DNA from: Bacteroidetes bacterium 4572_114
Lineage (GTDB): Bacteria; Bacteroidota; Bacteroidia; Bacteroidales; 4484-276
Assembly: GCA_002254335.1 (NCBI GenBank)
Contig: NIVA01000238.1
Span: forward strand, 1-6,053
DNA length: 6,053 nucleotides
Direction: 5' to 3'
Shown here: piece after piece, positions 1 through 5,990 of the stretch
Numbering within the stretch: position 1 is the first letter of the stretch
Layout of the letters: each line of letters begins with the position of its first letter
Notes under the pieces: model-generated
What the model saw: the letters and a program-made list of their open reading frames with translations, nothing else
The model's database searches: none
What the model was told of the DNA's origin: nothing
Program-made: the position numbers and the translations under genes

Positions 1-175
1 CCATATAAGCCAGGCAAACCAATCCCCCAAGATAGATGGTGAAGAAGTAGATGAGGTTGAATATTTTCCAGCCTTGCAGGTTTTGCTTATACTTTAGCCT
101 TTCGCCAAAAAACTTAACACCGAAGAAAATTTGAGCTGTGTAAAACAGTGAAAAAGGGATAGATTTAAAAAACAG

Positions 176-247
176 GCCAACTCTTGAACCCTTTGTTTCG
201 TTACGCCACTCGCCAACTTTTGAACCCTTCGTTTCATCACGCCACTC
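176..247 (-). repeat. Two tandem 36-bp units in the membrane-domain coding region
   Basis: The copies at 176-211 and 212-247 differ at 4 of 36 positions. They code two 12-residue units, NEWRDETKGSKV and GEWRNETKGSRV, in the strongly charged linker between the first C-terminal hydrophobic segment and the next. This is an in-frame duplication that lengthens a hydrophilic loop. Confidence 0.8.
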
Positions 248-751
248 GTTTATTTTTGGTGCTTCGTAAACATTAACGGTGAGGTGCCTGAACATAAATG
301 TATTAAAAAGTGATAGAAGCAGGTAAATAATGATGACATTACGGATGACCAGTTCCTTATCATAGCCATATCCCCACCAGGTTTTATCTAACCAATTCAT
401 AAAATGTCCCCATAAAGGCCCGTATTGGCTTTGCCCGTCAGTGTATTGAAACTCCCTGTATTCTTTGTCCAATATCTCGTGACTTTGGGTAAAGCCTTCG
501 TCCATTTGTTTCTTCAATAAATCCTGATAGACACTTGCTTTAAATTCGTAATCTATTGAGTCCTCTGCCGGAAACCATAGTTTGAACCGTTTGTACCTGA
601 ACCTGAATTTACCGATTTCAGAACCAGTTAAATTAATATTGCAAATCTGGTTTGAATTAATAATAGCTGTGGTCAAATCAAGCTCATTGGTAATTCTAGT
701 GATGTTCGAAAGGCCTAAATATTTCGGTAAGGCAACCTTATTAAAATCAAT

Positions 752-1014
752 ATCTGACTTAAATTGCGCTCCTGAAAAGTTTGCTATTGAATCGAACTGC
801 GCCCTCTTAAAGTTTGCTATTGAATCAAACTGCGCCCACCGAAAGTCTGCTGTTGAAGCAAACTGTGCCCCCAAAAGAATGCTTTTGAATCAAACTGCGC
901 CTCTGAAAAGTCTGCTGTTGAAGCAAATTTCGCATATTGAAAGTCTGCTGTTGAGGCAAAATGCGCCCATCGAAAGTCTGCTTTTGAATCAAACTGCACC
1001 CGCTCAAAGTCTGC
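752..1014 (-). repeat. Eight tandem 33-bp units coding 11-residue pentapeptide-type repeats
   Basis: Units read (minus strand) ADFERVQFDSK, ADFRWAHFAST, ADFQYAKFAST, ADFSEAQFDSK, AFFWG(A)QFAST, ADFRWAQFDSI, ANFKRAQFDSI, ANFSGAQFKSD. The period is 11 residues (Phe spacing 5 then 6) rather than a strict 5 or 10, as in the Pentapeptide_3-like variants. The array spans 263 bases, exactly one short of 8 x 33, which places a single-base loss inside unit five. Confidence 0.85.
868..872 (-). other. Frameshift site: G5 tract in the pentapeptide gene
   Basis: The minus strand reads TTTTGGGGGCACAG here. With five Gs the frame becomes WGHSLLQQQTF and stops at 817. With six Gs it reads WGAQFASTADF, which matches the neighbouring repeat units at every conserved position. 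The lesion is therefore a one-base contraction of a homopolymer, whether biological or from sequencing. Confidence 0.8.
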
Positions 1015-1186
1015 CTGTGAAGTAAATACCGAACCCTTGAAATCCGAATGTTCAATTATTCGCCTTTCCTGGGTATAACATTGGTGTGATAATAAGCTGA
1101 ACAATAAGATTTGCAGTAGTATGGAGGTTTTTTTCATAGCCTGTTACATGTTTTATGAAATGATAATGAGTAGCGTAATAGTTGGT

Positions 1187-1206
1187 CTTGATGTTATAAT
1201 GTCAAG
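1187..1206. promoter_or_regulatory. Imperfect palindrome upstream of the pentapeptide gene
   Basis: CTTGATGTTATAATGTCAAG is an interrupted palindrome: the arms CTTGA/TCAAG and the centre TTATAA are symmetric and only the two TG pairs break it. It ends about 50 bases before the ATG at 1137. On the minus strand it contains TTGACA, which could be a -35-like box. It could be an operator or promoter part for the minus-strand gene. No other copy was noticed in the window, so the call is weak. Confidence 0.25.
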
Positions 1207-1342
1207 TACTTCCACTTGTCTTTTAAACTGACACTGTACGGGAATGCCAAGAGATAAAGAAACAAACAACGCCAAACCATTCAGTTAGTTTTCACGAAAA
1301 TAGTAAAGTTTATGCGTTTCAGTATAATTAAAAATATATTTC

Positions 1343-1390
1343 TCTGACCACCTGTCTGACCACCTGTCTGACCACCTGTTATACCGCCAG
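1343..1390 (-). repeat. Orphan 12-bp repeat block downstream of the wHTH fragment
   Basis: Three perfect copies of TCTGACCACCTG (1343-1354, 1355-1366, 1367-1378) are followed by a degenerate copy at 1379-1390. On the minus strand they read GGQTGGQTGGQ, the same kind of tetrapeptide repeat coded inside the neighbouring gene. Here the block lies beyond that gene's stop codon and in a different frame. The rest of the 1138-1420 gap shows only the palindrome at 1187-1206 and AT-rich sequence with no recognised gene. Confidence 0.75.
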
Positions 1391-1420
1391 TTTTATTATG
1401 TGTTCCATTAATTATCGTAT

Positions 1421-1804
1421 TTAAATCATTTCCCAATAACCCCCGTAGGTACCTATTCTTTTTATGACATCTTTCTCCTTCAGGCTTTCAATTAATTTTT
1501 GAATAGATGTTGTGGATTTTACTTCTAATCTATTCGCAAGTTCCCGATAGGTTATTTGAGGGTTCTCCTTAATGATGCCTAAAACTTCAATCTCTCTTGT
1601 TGTCAATAGTTTATTGTCTGTTCTACCACCTGTTCTACCACCTGTTCTACCGCCTGTTGTACCGCCTGTTGTACCGCCTGCCTGATAACCTGCTTTAACC
1701 GGTGCTTCAACATCAGGAAAAGAAAATGAAATTTTATAAAAATCCTGACCGGGGGTAATTGCCGGAGCTGTACGGTTATCCCCCCCCTCAACCAACCATA
1801 TCAA
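1421..1804 (-). pseudogene. C-terminal winged-helix remnant of a Schlafen/AlbA_2-type putative regulator
   Basis: The product is about 127 residues. Residues about 16-35 (TPGQDFYKISFSFPD) resemble the end of the HATPase_c_4-like domain of AlbA_2 putative transcriptional regulators. Residues 43-62 are GGTT/GGRT tetrapeptide repeats, a linker type I recall from this family. Residues 65-127 form a winged helix-turn-helix (REIEVLGIIKENPQITYREL, then a recognition helix and a wing ending GGYWEMI). Full-length members also carry an N-terminal AlbA_2 domain and most of the ATPase-like domain, both absent here. The only in-frame start is TTG at 1804; the frame is open upstream to 1876 without ATG or GTG and without family sequence. 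A C8 tract at 1780-1787 lies close to where similarity fades. A truncated remnant is most likely; a small stand-alone wHTH gene is the alternative. Family assignment is from memory of motifs. Confidence 0.6.
1621..1692 (-). repeat. 12-bp tandem repeat coding GG-x-T linker
   Basis: Five units (TTCTACCACCTG twice, TTCTACCGCCTG once, TTGTACCGCCTG twice) are followed by a degenerate unit at 1681-1692. The 12-bp period keeps the frame, so copy-number change would only alter linker length between the ATPase-like end and the winged helix. Confidence 0.85.
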
Positions 1805-1830
1805 GAAAGCCTGTTCAAAACAAAAAATAT

Positions 1831-1838
1831 TACTTTTG
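1831..1838 (+). promoter_or_regulatory. trxB: Candidate -7 box upstream of trxB
   Basis: TACTTTTG matches the Bacteroidota TAnnTTTG -7 consensus and lies about 150 bases before the trxB ATG. No clear TTG/TTTG -33 box is seen at the usual distance. The A-rich gap 1861-1984 shows no better match (TACTTTAT at 1928-1935 is weaker). Treat as tentative. Confidence 0.3.
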
Positions 1839-1984
1839 TAATGCCAGTGTAAAAGGCCGTTAAAGACAAAGTGTCATAATCAAAAATCAAAAATTAGTGA
1901 TACTAAAGAGATTTATTGCTTTGGCATACTTTATGACAGGTTGCCCACAACAATAAAATTAACAATTCAAAAAACGAATCAACA

Positions 1985-2838
1985 ATGAGCGAAAACATCG
2001 AAAAAGTTAAATGTTTGATCATAGGTTCCGGCCCGGCCGGATATACAGCAGCAATTTATTCAGCACGCGCCGACTTGCACCCTGTAATGTACCAGGGCAT
2101 GCAGCCGGGGGGGCAACTTACAATTACCACCGAGGTCGATAATTTCCCGGGATACCCTGACGGTGCCGAAGGCCCTGCCATGATGGAAGACATGAAAAAA
2201 CAGGCAGAACGCTTTGGAACAGATATCCGCTGGGGCGAAATTGCGGAATGGGGCTGCCTTCTGAAAAGGAATATAACGGATATGGCGTTTCGGCCTGTGC
2301 CACATGCGATGGTTATTTTTACCGTGGAAAAACCGTGGCATTGGTGGGCGGTGGCGATACCGCTGCCGAAGAAGCCAGCTACCTGGCAAACCTGGCCGAT
2401 AAAGTTTACCTCATCCACCGCCGCGATGAATTGCGTGCATCCAAAGCCATGCAAAAACGAGTTTTCAAAACAGAAAATATCGAAATGGTTTGGGACAGCG
2501 TCCCCAAAGAAATTATAGGGAAACAGGAAGGTTTTTCAAAAGCCGTTACCGGTGTGATTGTTGAAAATGTGAAAACCGGCAAACAAAAAACCATCGACAT
2601 CGACGGTTTCTTTGTTGCCATCGGCCATAAACCCAACTCATCCTTATTTGAGGGGAAACTAAAAATGGACGAAACAGGCTACCTGATAACCGCGCCCGAT
2701 TCGACAGCTACAAACGTTGAAGGTGTTTTTGCTGCCGGCGATATCCAGGATAAAACTTACCGCCAGGCCGTAACAGCCGCAGGTACCGGGTGCATGGCCG
2801 CACTTGAAGCCGAGAGGTTTTTGGCTGATCAGGATTAA
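1985..2838 (+). pseudogene. trxB: Thioredoxin reductase, internal deletion with frame change
   Basis: TrxB is the cytoplasmic FAD enzyme that uses NADPH to reduce thioredoxin. The 5' part (from ATG 1985, about 86 genuine residues) has the FAD motif GSGPAG (residues 14-19) and PGGQLTITTEVDNFPGYPDG. The 3' part (2248-2838, another frame) starts at GLPSEKEY. It has the redox-active CATC motif at 2296-2307, the NADPH-binding GGGDTAAEE and HRRDELR motifs, and the C-terminal FAD motif GVFAAGDIQD followed by YRQAVTAAGTGCMAALEAER. Between them some 30-40 residues are missing, including the usual ATGA segment of the FAD domain. The two parts give about 280 residues against about 310-320 in the family. 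The 5' frame runs on to an unrelated end at 2518. The rest is well conserved, so the loss is recent or an assembly error. Internal start at ATG 2248 would not make an active enzyme because the N-terminal FAD site is absent. A strong terminator follows. Confidence 0.9.
2243..2250 (+). other. trxB: trxB deletion junction
   Basis: Family-like sequence in the 5' frame ends at about TDIRWGEI (to base 2242), and the 3' frame begins GLPSE at 2251. The reading frame changes by a net loss of 3n+1 bases. TGGGGC occurs on both sides (2231-2236 and 2249-2254), so slippage or short-homology deletion is possible. The exact breakpoint cannot be placed without an intact homologue. Confidence 0.7.
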
Positions 2839-2887
2839 GAAGTTAGAAGGTAGAGGGTAGAAAGTAGATTTAAAGATTTCATAAATG

Positions 2888-2920
2888 AAAGATTGTTTCT
2901 CAGGAAACAGTCTTTTTTTT
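2888..2920 (+). terminator. Intrinsic terminator after trxB
   Basis: A 12-bp stem (AAAGATTGTTTC with GAAACAGTCTTT, one G-U pair) closes a TCAG loop and runs into a tract of eight Ts (2913-2920). It begins about 50 bases after the trxB stop and separates trxB from the toxin-antitoxin operon. The A-rich left side suggests it could work in both directions. Confidence 0.9.
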
Positions 2921-2951
2921 ACTTTCATCATATAGTAATCAATACTATTTT

Positions 2952-2959
2952 TAACTTTG
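2952..2959 (+). promoter_or_regulatory. Promoter -7 box of the toxin-antitoxin operon
   Basis: TAACTTTG fits the TAnnTTTG consensus of Bacteroidota promoters. It lies 50 bases before the antitoxin ATG and just after the trxB terminator, where an operon promoter is expected. No -33 TTG box is recognisable. Confidence 0.5.
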
Positions 2960-3009
2960 CGATTAATTTAGGCTAATAGTTTTACATAAATATAGAAAAA
3001 TAACGTGCT

Positions 3010-3225
3010 ATGATTGCTTTAGAAAATTCATTTAGCAATGTGCAGATAGAGTTATTGAAACTCTATTCTAATGATATTAAGGATGACCAGTTAAAGGAAA
3101 TAAAATTGCTTCTAGGAAATTATTTCGCTCGAAAAGCAACAGAAGCAATGGATACAGTATGGGAAGAAAAGAACCTTACAGAAAAAGATATGATAAACTG
3201 GGCAAATGAGCACAACCGGCGTTAA
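3010..3225 (+). CDS. Putative antitoxin of a PIN-domain toxin
   Basis: This 71-residue protein is acidic and helical in look. Its N-terminal half (QIELLKLYSNDIKDDQLKEI) could dimerise or bind DNA, but I recognise no named DNA-binding fold. Its C-terminal part (VWEEKNLTEKDMINWANEHN) resembles the Trp-rich tail of small antitoxins placed before COG1569-type PIN toxins, which would bind and block the nuclease. The antitoxin call rests on this resemblance, its size, and its position: it comes first and overlaps the toxin gene by 20 bases, which implies coupled translation. The ATG at 3010 follows a short leader after the TAACTTTG box. Base composition is AT-rich compared with trxB, in keeping with horizontal gain. 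Confidence 0.7.
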   Translation: MIALENSFSNVQIELLKLYSNDIKDDQLKEIKLLLGNYFARKATEAMDTVWEEKNLTEKDMINWANEHNRR

Positions 3226-3643
3226 AATCGTTCTTGATACGAACATTCTCATTTCTATAATCGGCAGAAAATCTCCGTTCAGATGGATTTTTGATGGGAT
3301 CATCCATGGGAATATTATACTCTGTGTTTCCAATGAGATTATTTTTGAGTATAAGGAAATCCTTCAACTCAAAAATGGGGTTGAAGTTGCAGACAACATG
3401 ATAGACTTTTTTACGATCCATCCTTTTGTTGAAAAACGTGAACTCTACTATAATTTTCAACTAATAACTGAGGATCAAGACGACAATAAATTCGTTGACT
3501 GTGCCATAGCAGCCAATGCTTATTGCATAGTTTCAAATGATAAGCATTTTAGAGTGTTAAAAGATATCGACTTTCCAAGGGTTAATATAATGACGCTTGA
3601 AGGGTTTGAAAGGGAGTTCAAGCAGAAATTCATCACAAAGTAG
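3206..3643 (+). CDS. PIN-domain toxin (COG1569-type putative toxin-antitoxin component)
   Basis: This 145-residue protein spans a whole PIN domain, a metal-dependent RNase fold used by VapC-like toxins that cut tRNA or other RNA. The expected acidic residues are present: D11 in VKIVLDTNILIS, E48 in EIIFEYKEIL, D92/D93 in EDQDDNKFVDCAIAANA, and D112 in CIVSNDKHF. The length and the C-terminal LEGFEREF segment fit the COG1569/TIGR00305 family. The ATG at 3206 puts the first beta strand at residue 6 and overlaps the upstream gene by 20 bases, so the two are probably made from one transcript and the toxin relies on coupled translation. All catalytic positions are kept, so it appears functional. 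The RNA target cannot be told from sequence. Confidence 0.9.
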   Translation: MSTTGVKIVLDTNILISIIGRKSPFRWIFDGIIHGNIILCVSNEIIFEYKEILQLKNGVEVADNMIDFFTIHPFVEKRELYYNFQLITEDQDDNKFVDCAIAANAYCIVSNDKHFRVLKDIDFPRVNIMTLEGFEREFKQKFITK

Positions 3644-3661
3644 ATTTATTTTTGACAAAAT

Positions 3662-3694
3662 AACAGCCTCCCTGTAAATCCCAGGAAGGCTGTT
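3662..3694 (+). terminator. Hairpin after the PIN toxin gene
   Basis: AACAGCCTCCCTG pairs with CAGGAAGGCTGTT with one mismatch around a 7-base loop (3675-3681). It starts about 20 bases after the toxin stop. There is no strong T tract on the plus strand, so it could be a weak terminator or an mRNA-stabilising stem. Confidence 0.55.
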
Positions 3695-3718
3695 GCTGAT
3701 ACCAGTCCACTAATTTTA

Positions 3719-3820
3719 CTACCGTAGCGCCAGTTTCTCAACCACATAAACAACTTCGGAATATAGGGCTGCCCATGTAACTGGGTGGCTTTTTAAGGGT
3801 GTTTAATCTACGATATCCAT
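3719..3820 (-). pseudogene. Possible small relic ORF
   Basis: From an ATG at 3820 the minus strand reads MDIVD, a TAA, then 27 codons beginning TPLKSHPVTWAALYSEVV and ending VEKLALR before TAG. Apart from the single TAA the stretch reads like protein. I do not recognise it; it may be the end of a decayed gene or chance. It overlaps the hairpin at 3768-3794. Confidence 0.2.
3768..3794 (+). terminator. Terminator-like hairpin with T tract
   Basis: GCTGCCCA (3768-3775) pairs with TGGGTGGC (3782-3789) including two G-U pairs, around a 6-base loop. It is followed by TTTTT. It could be the effective terminator of the toxin operon, backing up the hairpin at 3662-3694. The rest of the 3644-3956 gap has a second TAnnTTTG-like box at 3821-3828 and no intact gene. 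Confidence 0.45.
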
Positions 3821-3925
3821 TAGGTTTGGTATTTGCCATTTATCAACTCGGATGTTTCAACAGTTTTGTTTTTTCTGCAATAAGGTAATCTTTTACGTTA
3901 TTATATTCGTAGAGTTCTTTTTTAC

Positions 3926-3933
3926 TACCTTTG
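3926..3933 (+). promoter_or_regulatory. Promoter -7 box of the T9SS cargo gene
   Basis: TACCTTTG matches the Bacteroidota -7 consensus and lies 23 bases before the ATG at 3957, giving a short leader. This supports starting the protein at the signal peptide (3957) and not at the upstream in-frame ATG at 3852. Confidence 0.6.
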
Positions 3934-3956
3934 TCCAAATCAAAACTCAACACAAA

Positions 3957-5941
3957 ATGAAAAAAACTATCCTTTTAGCGGCAAGCGTGCTCTTTTGTAT
4001 TACTGCAATTAGCCAACAGCGCATCTCCCCAAAAACAGATTTACGGACACATAAGACACCCGTTTTACAATATTCGGATGAAAGTTCACATCGTGCCAAA
4101 CAAACAAAACCGGCCATTCATAAAACCGAAGATGTAGATTTTGTAACAATCATTAATATTGGCACTTCGGCCAATGCTTATGGCTATGGTTGGGCCGGCG
4201 GACAGAGATCTCTTGTTTGTGTAAATAATGAGCTAAATACAGTAACCAATTTCCACCGCATGGGGGGCACCCTCGACCCAGGTGGATATTCCGGTGACCT
4301 GGGCTATGATATTTCTACATAACCTGGACAAATATGGTTGAAGTATATACCGCCAACGACAGTATCGGTGGGGGATATTTTACAGATGCGGCGATGTACC
4401 CCGACCATGGCATTTACAATCCGCTGGGAAATACAGATCCCAATGAGGCCTATGTCTGTTTTACTGCTTCTACCATTGGGCTGGGTTACGAAGATATGAT
4501 TGCATTTGTACATGGCCGGGGAAAAATTGGAAACATTGAGGATACCACAAGGAATTTTGTGTATGCTGATACCTCACAAGGAATTTACCCAAATGCAATT
4601 GAAGGTTACACAATGACCAACCCCGGTGAATTTTGGGCTATTGGCCTAAACCAGGATTGGTCGGGTGGAACGTTAGCCTGGCTTGAAGAACTGATACTAA
4701 ACCGTGGTACCTGGAATGAAGAGATTGAAGACTTTGAAGTAACGCAATCATTATTGTCGTGTGTTACCCTTGATAACCTTTGTCCTGCTGATGTGAAGGT
4801 AGAATTTTCACCCGATGGCCAGGTTGGCTATATTGCTGTGCTTGCCGACAATGGGACGGTACCGATATCGCAGGGCCGTTCCTTATACCCCATCCTCTGG
4901 AAAACCACCGATGCCGGTGATACATGGACCGGCCCTATTCCGGTTGCCATTGCCGGACCTGGAGGCATTGCGGCAATACACAACTTCCTGAGCGATGAAG
5001 AACTTGCCGAAATCTACGGTGTGCCCATCCCCGACCGTGAAGACATTGAATTTACCACTGCCTACGATTTCGACCTTAGCGTGGATGGTTGGGGCAACCC
5101 GCAAATTGCCGTGATTTGTGGCATTACCGGTGAAGACCCTTATTCACTGATTACAGCCCAATCAGAAGTTTCGGGTTATATATTTACCGCAGCTTTTTTA
5201 ATAACCTCAGTGGATGGCGGCGAAAATTTCTTTGCATATGAACTGGGCCGCCAGAAAACATTCCGTGGCACATTTGGAGACCTTACCGAAGACAACCGCA
5301 TCCAGATTGCCCGTACACATGAAGGCGATAAAATGTTTGTTTCATGGCTGGATACTGATCTTCCTGGTGTTACCGACAACATTCAACCTGATATATGGGC
5401 CCGTGGGGTTGACCTTGTTTTGCATGCATTAACCCATAACGATAATTATGAATGGTCACCAAATAATGTTACCGAATTTTCCGAAGGGATGTGGCAGGCA
5501 TATTTCTTCGCAATGGGCAATGAAATTTTTAGTGAAAATGATATTTATACCATCCCGTTTGTTTATCAGGACATGAACCCGGAAGACCCAAGTGAACAGG
5601 TCCTATTCAAGTATGTTCAGGATTTTTACTATATCCCGCCAGATTTTTGGATTGGAATTGATGAGAATAATATGGTGGGCATAAATATATTGGTGTCACA
5701 AAACTTCCCCAATCCGGCAAAAGGCCCAACAAAAGTTACTGTTACACTAAAGGAAGCAGCAAACCTTGGTTTTGAAATTACCAACCTGATGGGACAAAAA
5801 GTATTTGAAATACCAACCCAAAAATATGGTAATGGCGTTCAGGAAATAACTTTTGATACTTCGGTTTTTCCGGGCGGTATTTACTTTTATACGGCAATTT
5901 CCGGTGAAGCACGGATAAGCAGGAAAATGGTTGTTGAGTAA
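3957..5941 (+). pseudogene. Secreted Asp-box (BNR-like) protein with T9SS sorting domain, frameshifted
   Basis: The N-terminus at 3957 (MKKTILLAASVLFCITAISQ) is a signal peptide. The first frame codes 121 residues to a TAA at 4320-4322. The second frame, in use from about 4316, runs to 5941 (its first ATG is 4334). Together they give about 660 residues. Asp-box motifs typical of sialidase-like beta-propellers occur at 4904-4927 (TTDAGDTW) and 5207-5230 (SVDGGENF), and a third is broken by the lesion. The last 87 residues (from 5678) are a type A sorting domain (SQNFPNPAKGPTKVTV, then FEITNLMGQKVFE, FPGGIYFY, and a basic end RISRKMVVE). T9SS would carry the protein across the outer membrane, where it is kept on the surface or released. 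Substrate and activity are unknown; Asp boxes show fold and not enzyme type. Upstream ATG 3852 lacks a signal peptide at its start. Confidence 0.8.
4316..4322 (+). other. Frameshift site in the T9SS cargo gene
   Basis: The 5' frame reads GYDIST then stops. The 3' frame reads ITWTNMVEVYTAN from 4319. An Asp box (S-x-D-x-G-x-T-W) would join them as STDGGITW, which calls for about 10 missing bases; the frame offset (a loss of 3n+1) agrees with that. A one-base loss also fits the frame but would not restore the motif. Confidence 0.65.
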
Positions 5942-5990
5942 AGAAGGTGGGCTCAAAGCAAATAAGTAGGGGGTAAAGTTTATACAAAAC

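Larger units (their letters stand above)
1..1137 (-). pseudogene. Pentapeptide-repeat membrane protein, frameshifted and cut by the window edge
   Basis: The ATG at 1137 opens a signal-peptide-like N-terminus (MKKTSILLQILLFSLLSHQC). Eight 11-residue pentapeptide-type units of the form ADFxxAxFxST follow (1014-752). The starting frame stops at 817, but repeats resume in another frame from about 868, and that frame stays open for about 289 codons to base 2. Restoring one base in the G tract at 868-872 joins both parts into a protein of at least 379 residues. After the repeats comes a soluble region rich in charged and aromatic residues. Hydrophobic segments follow at about 292-345 (NVIIIYLLLSLFNTFMF), 115-170 and 2-67, so the C-terminus is a membrane domain. 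I see no TxGYG potassium-channel filter. Pentapeptide repeats form a beta-helix used for binding; the role here is unknown. It has no same-strand partner close by. It is either a true pseudogene or an intact gene with one sequencing error. Confidence 0.8.

Noticed and set aside
582..1025. 147-residue plus-strand ORF with repeated ESNCA/QTAP-like units
   Set aside because: It is the antisense shadow of the pentapeptide repeats on the minus strand; its repetition comes from the 33-bp units, and it has no promoter or family match.
1343..1692. The two 12-bp repeat blocks as a CRISPR array
   Set aside because: The units are contiguous without spacers and keep a coding period, so they are tandem coding repeats.
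2840..2866. Purine-rich GGTAGA-type short direct repeats after trxB
   Set aside because: The units are degenerate and short, with no regular spacing; they look like ordinary intergenic low-complexity sequence.
3852..3956. Upstream in-frame extension of the T9SS cargo gene from ATG 3852
   Set aside because: It would bury the signal peptide at residue 36, and the TACCTTTG promoter box lies inside it, so 3957 is the better start.
4320..4334. Programmed frameshift or stop recoding in the cargo gene
   Set aside because: There is no slippery heptamer or downstream structure at the site, and the missing Asp-box centre is better explained by a small deletion.
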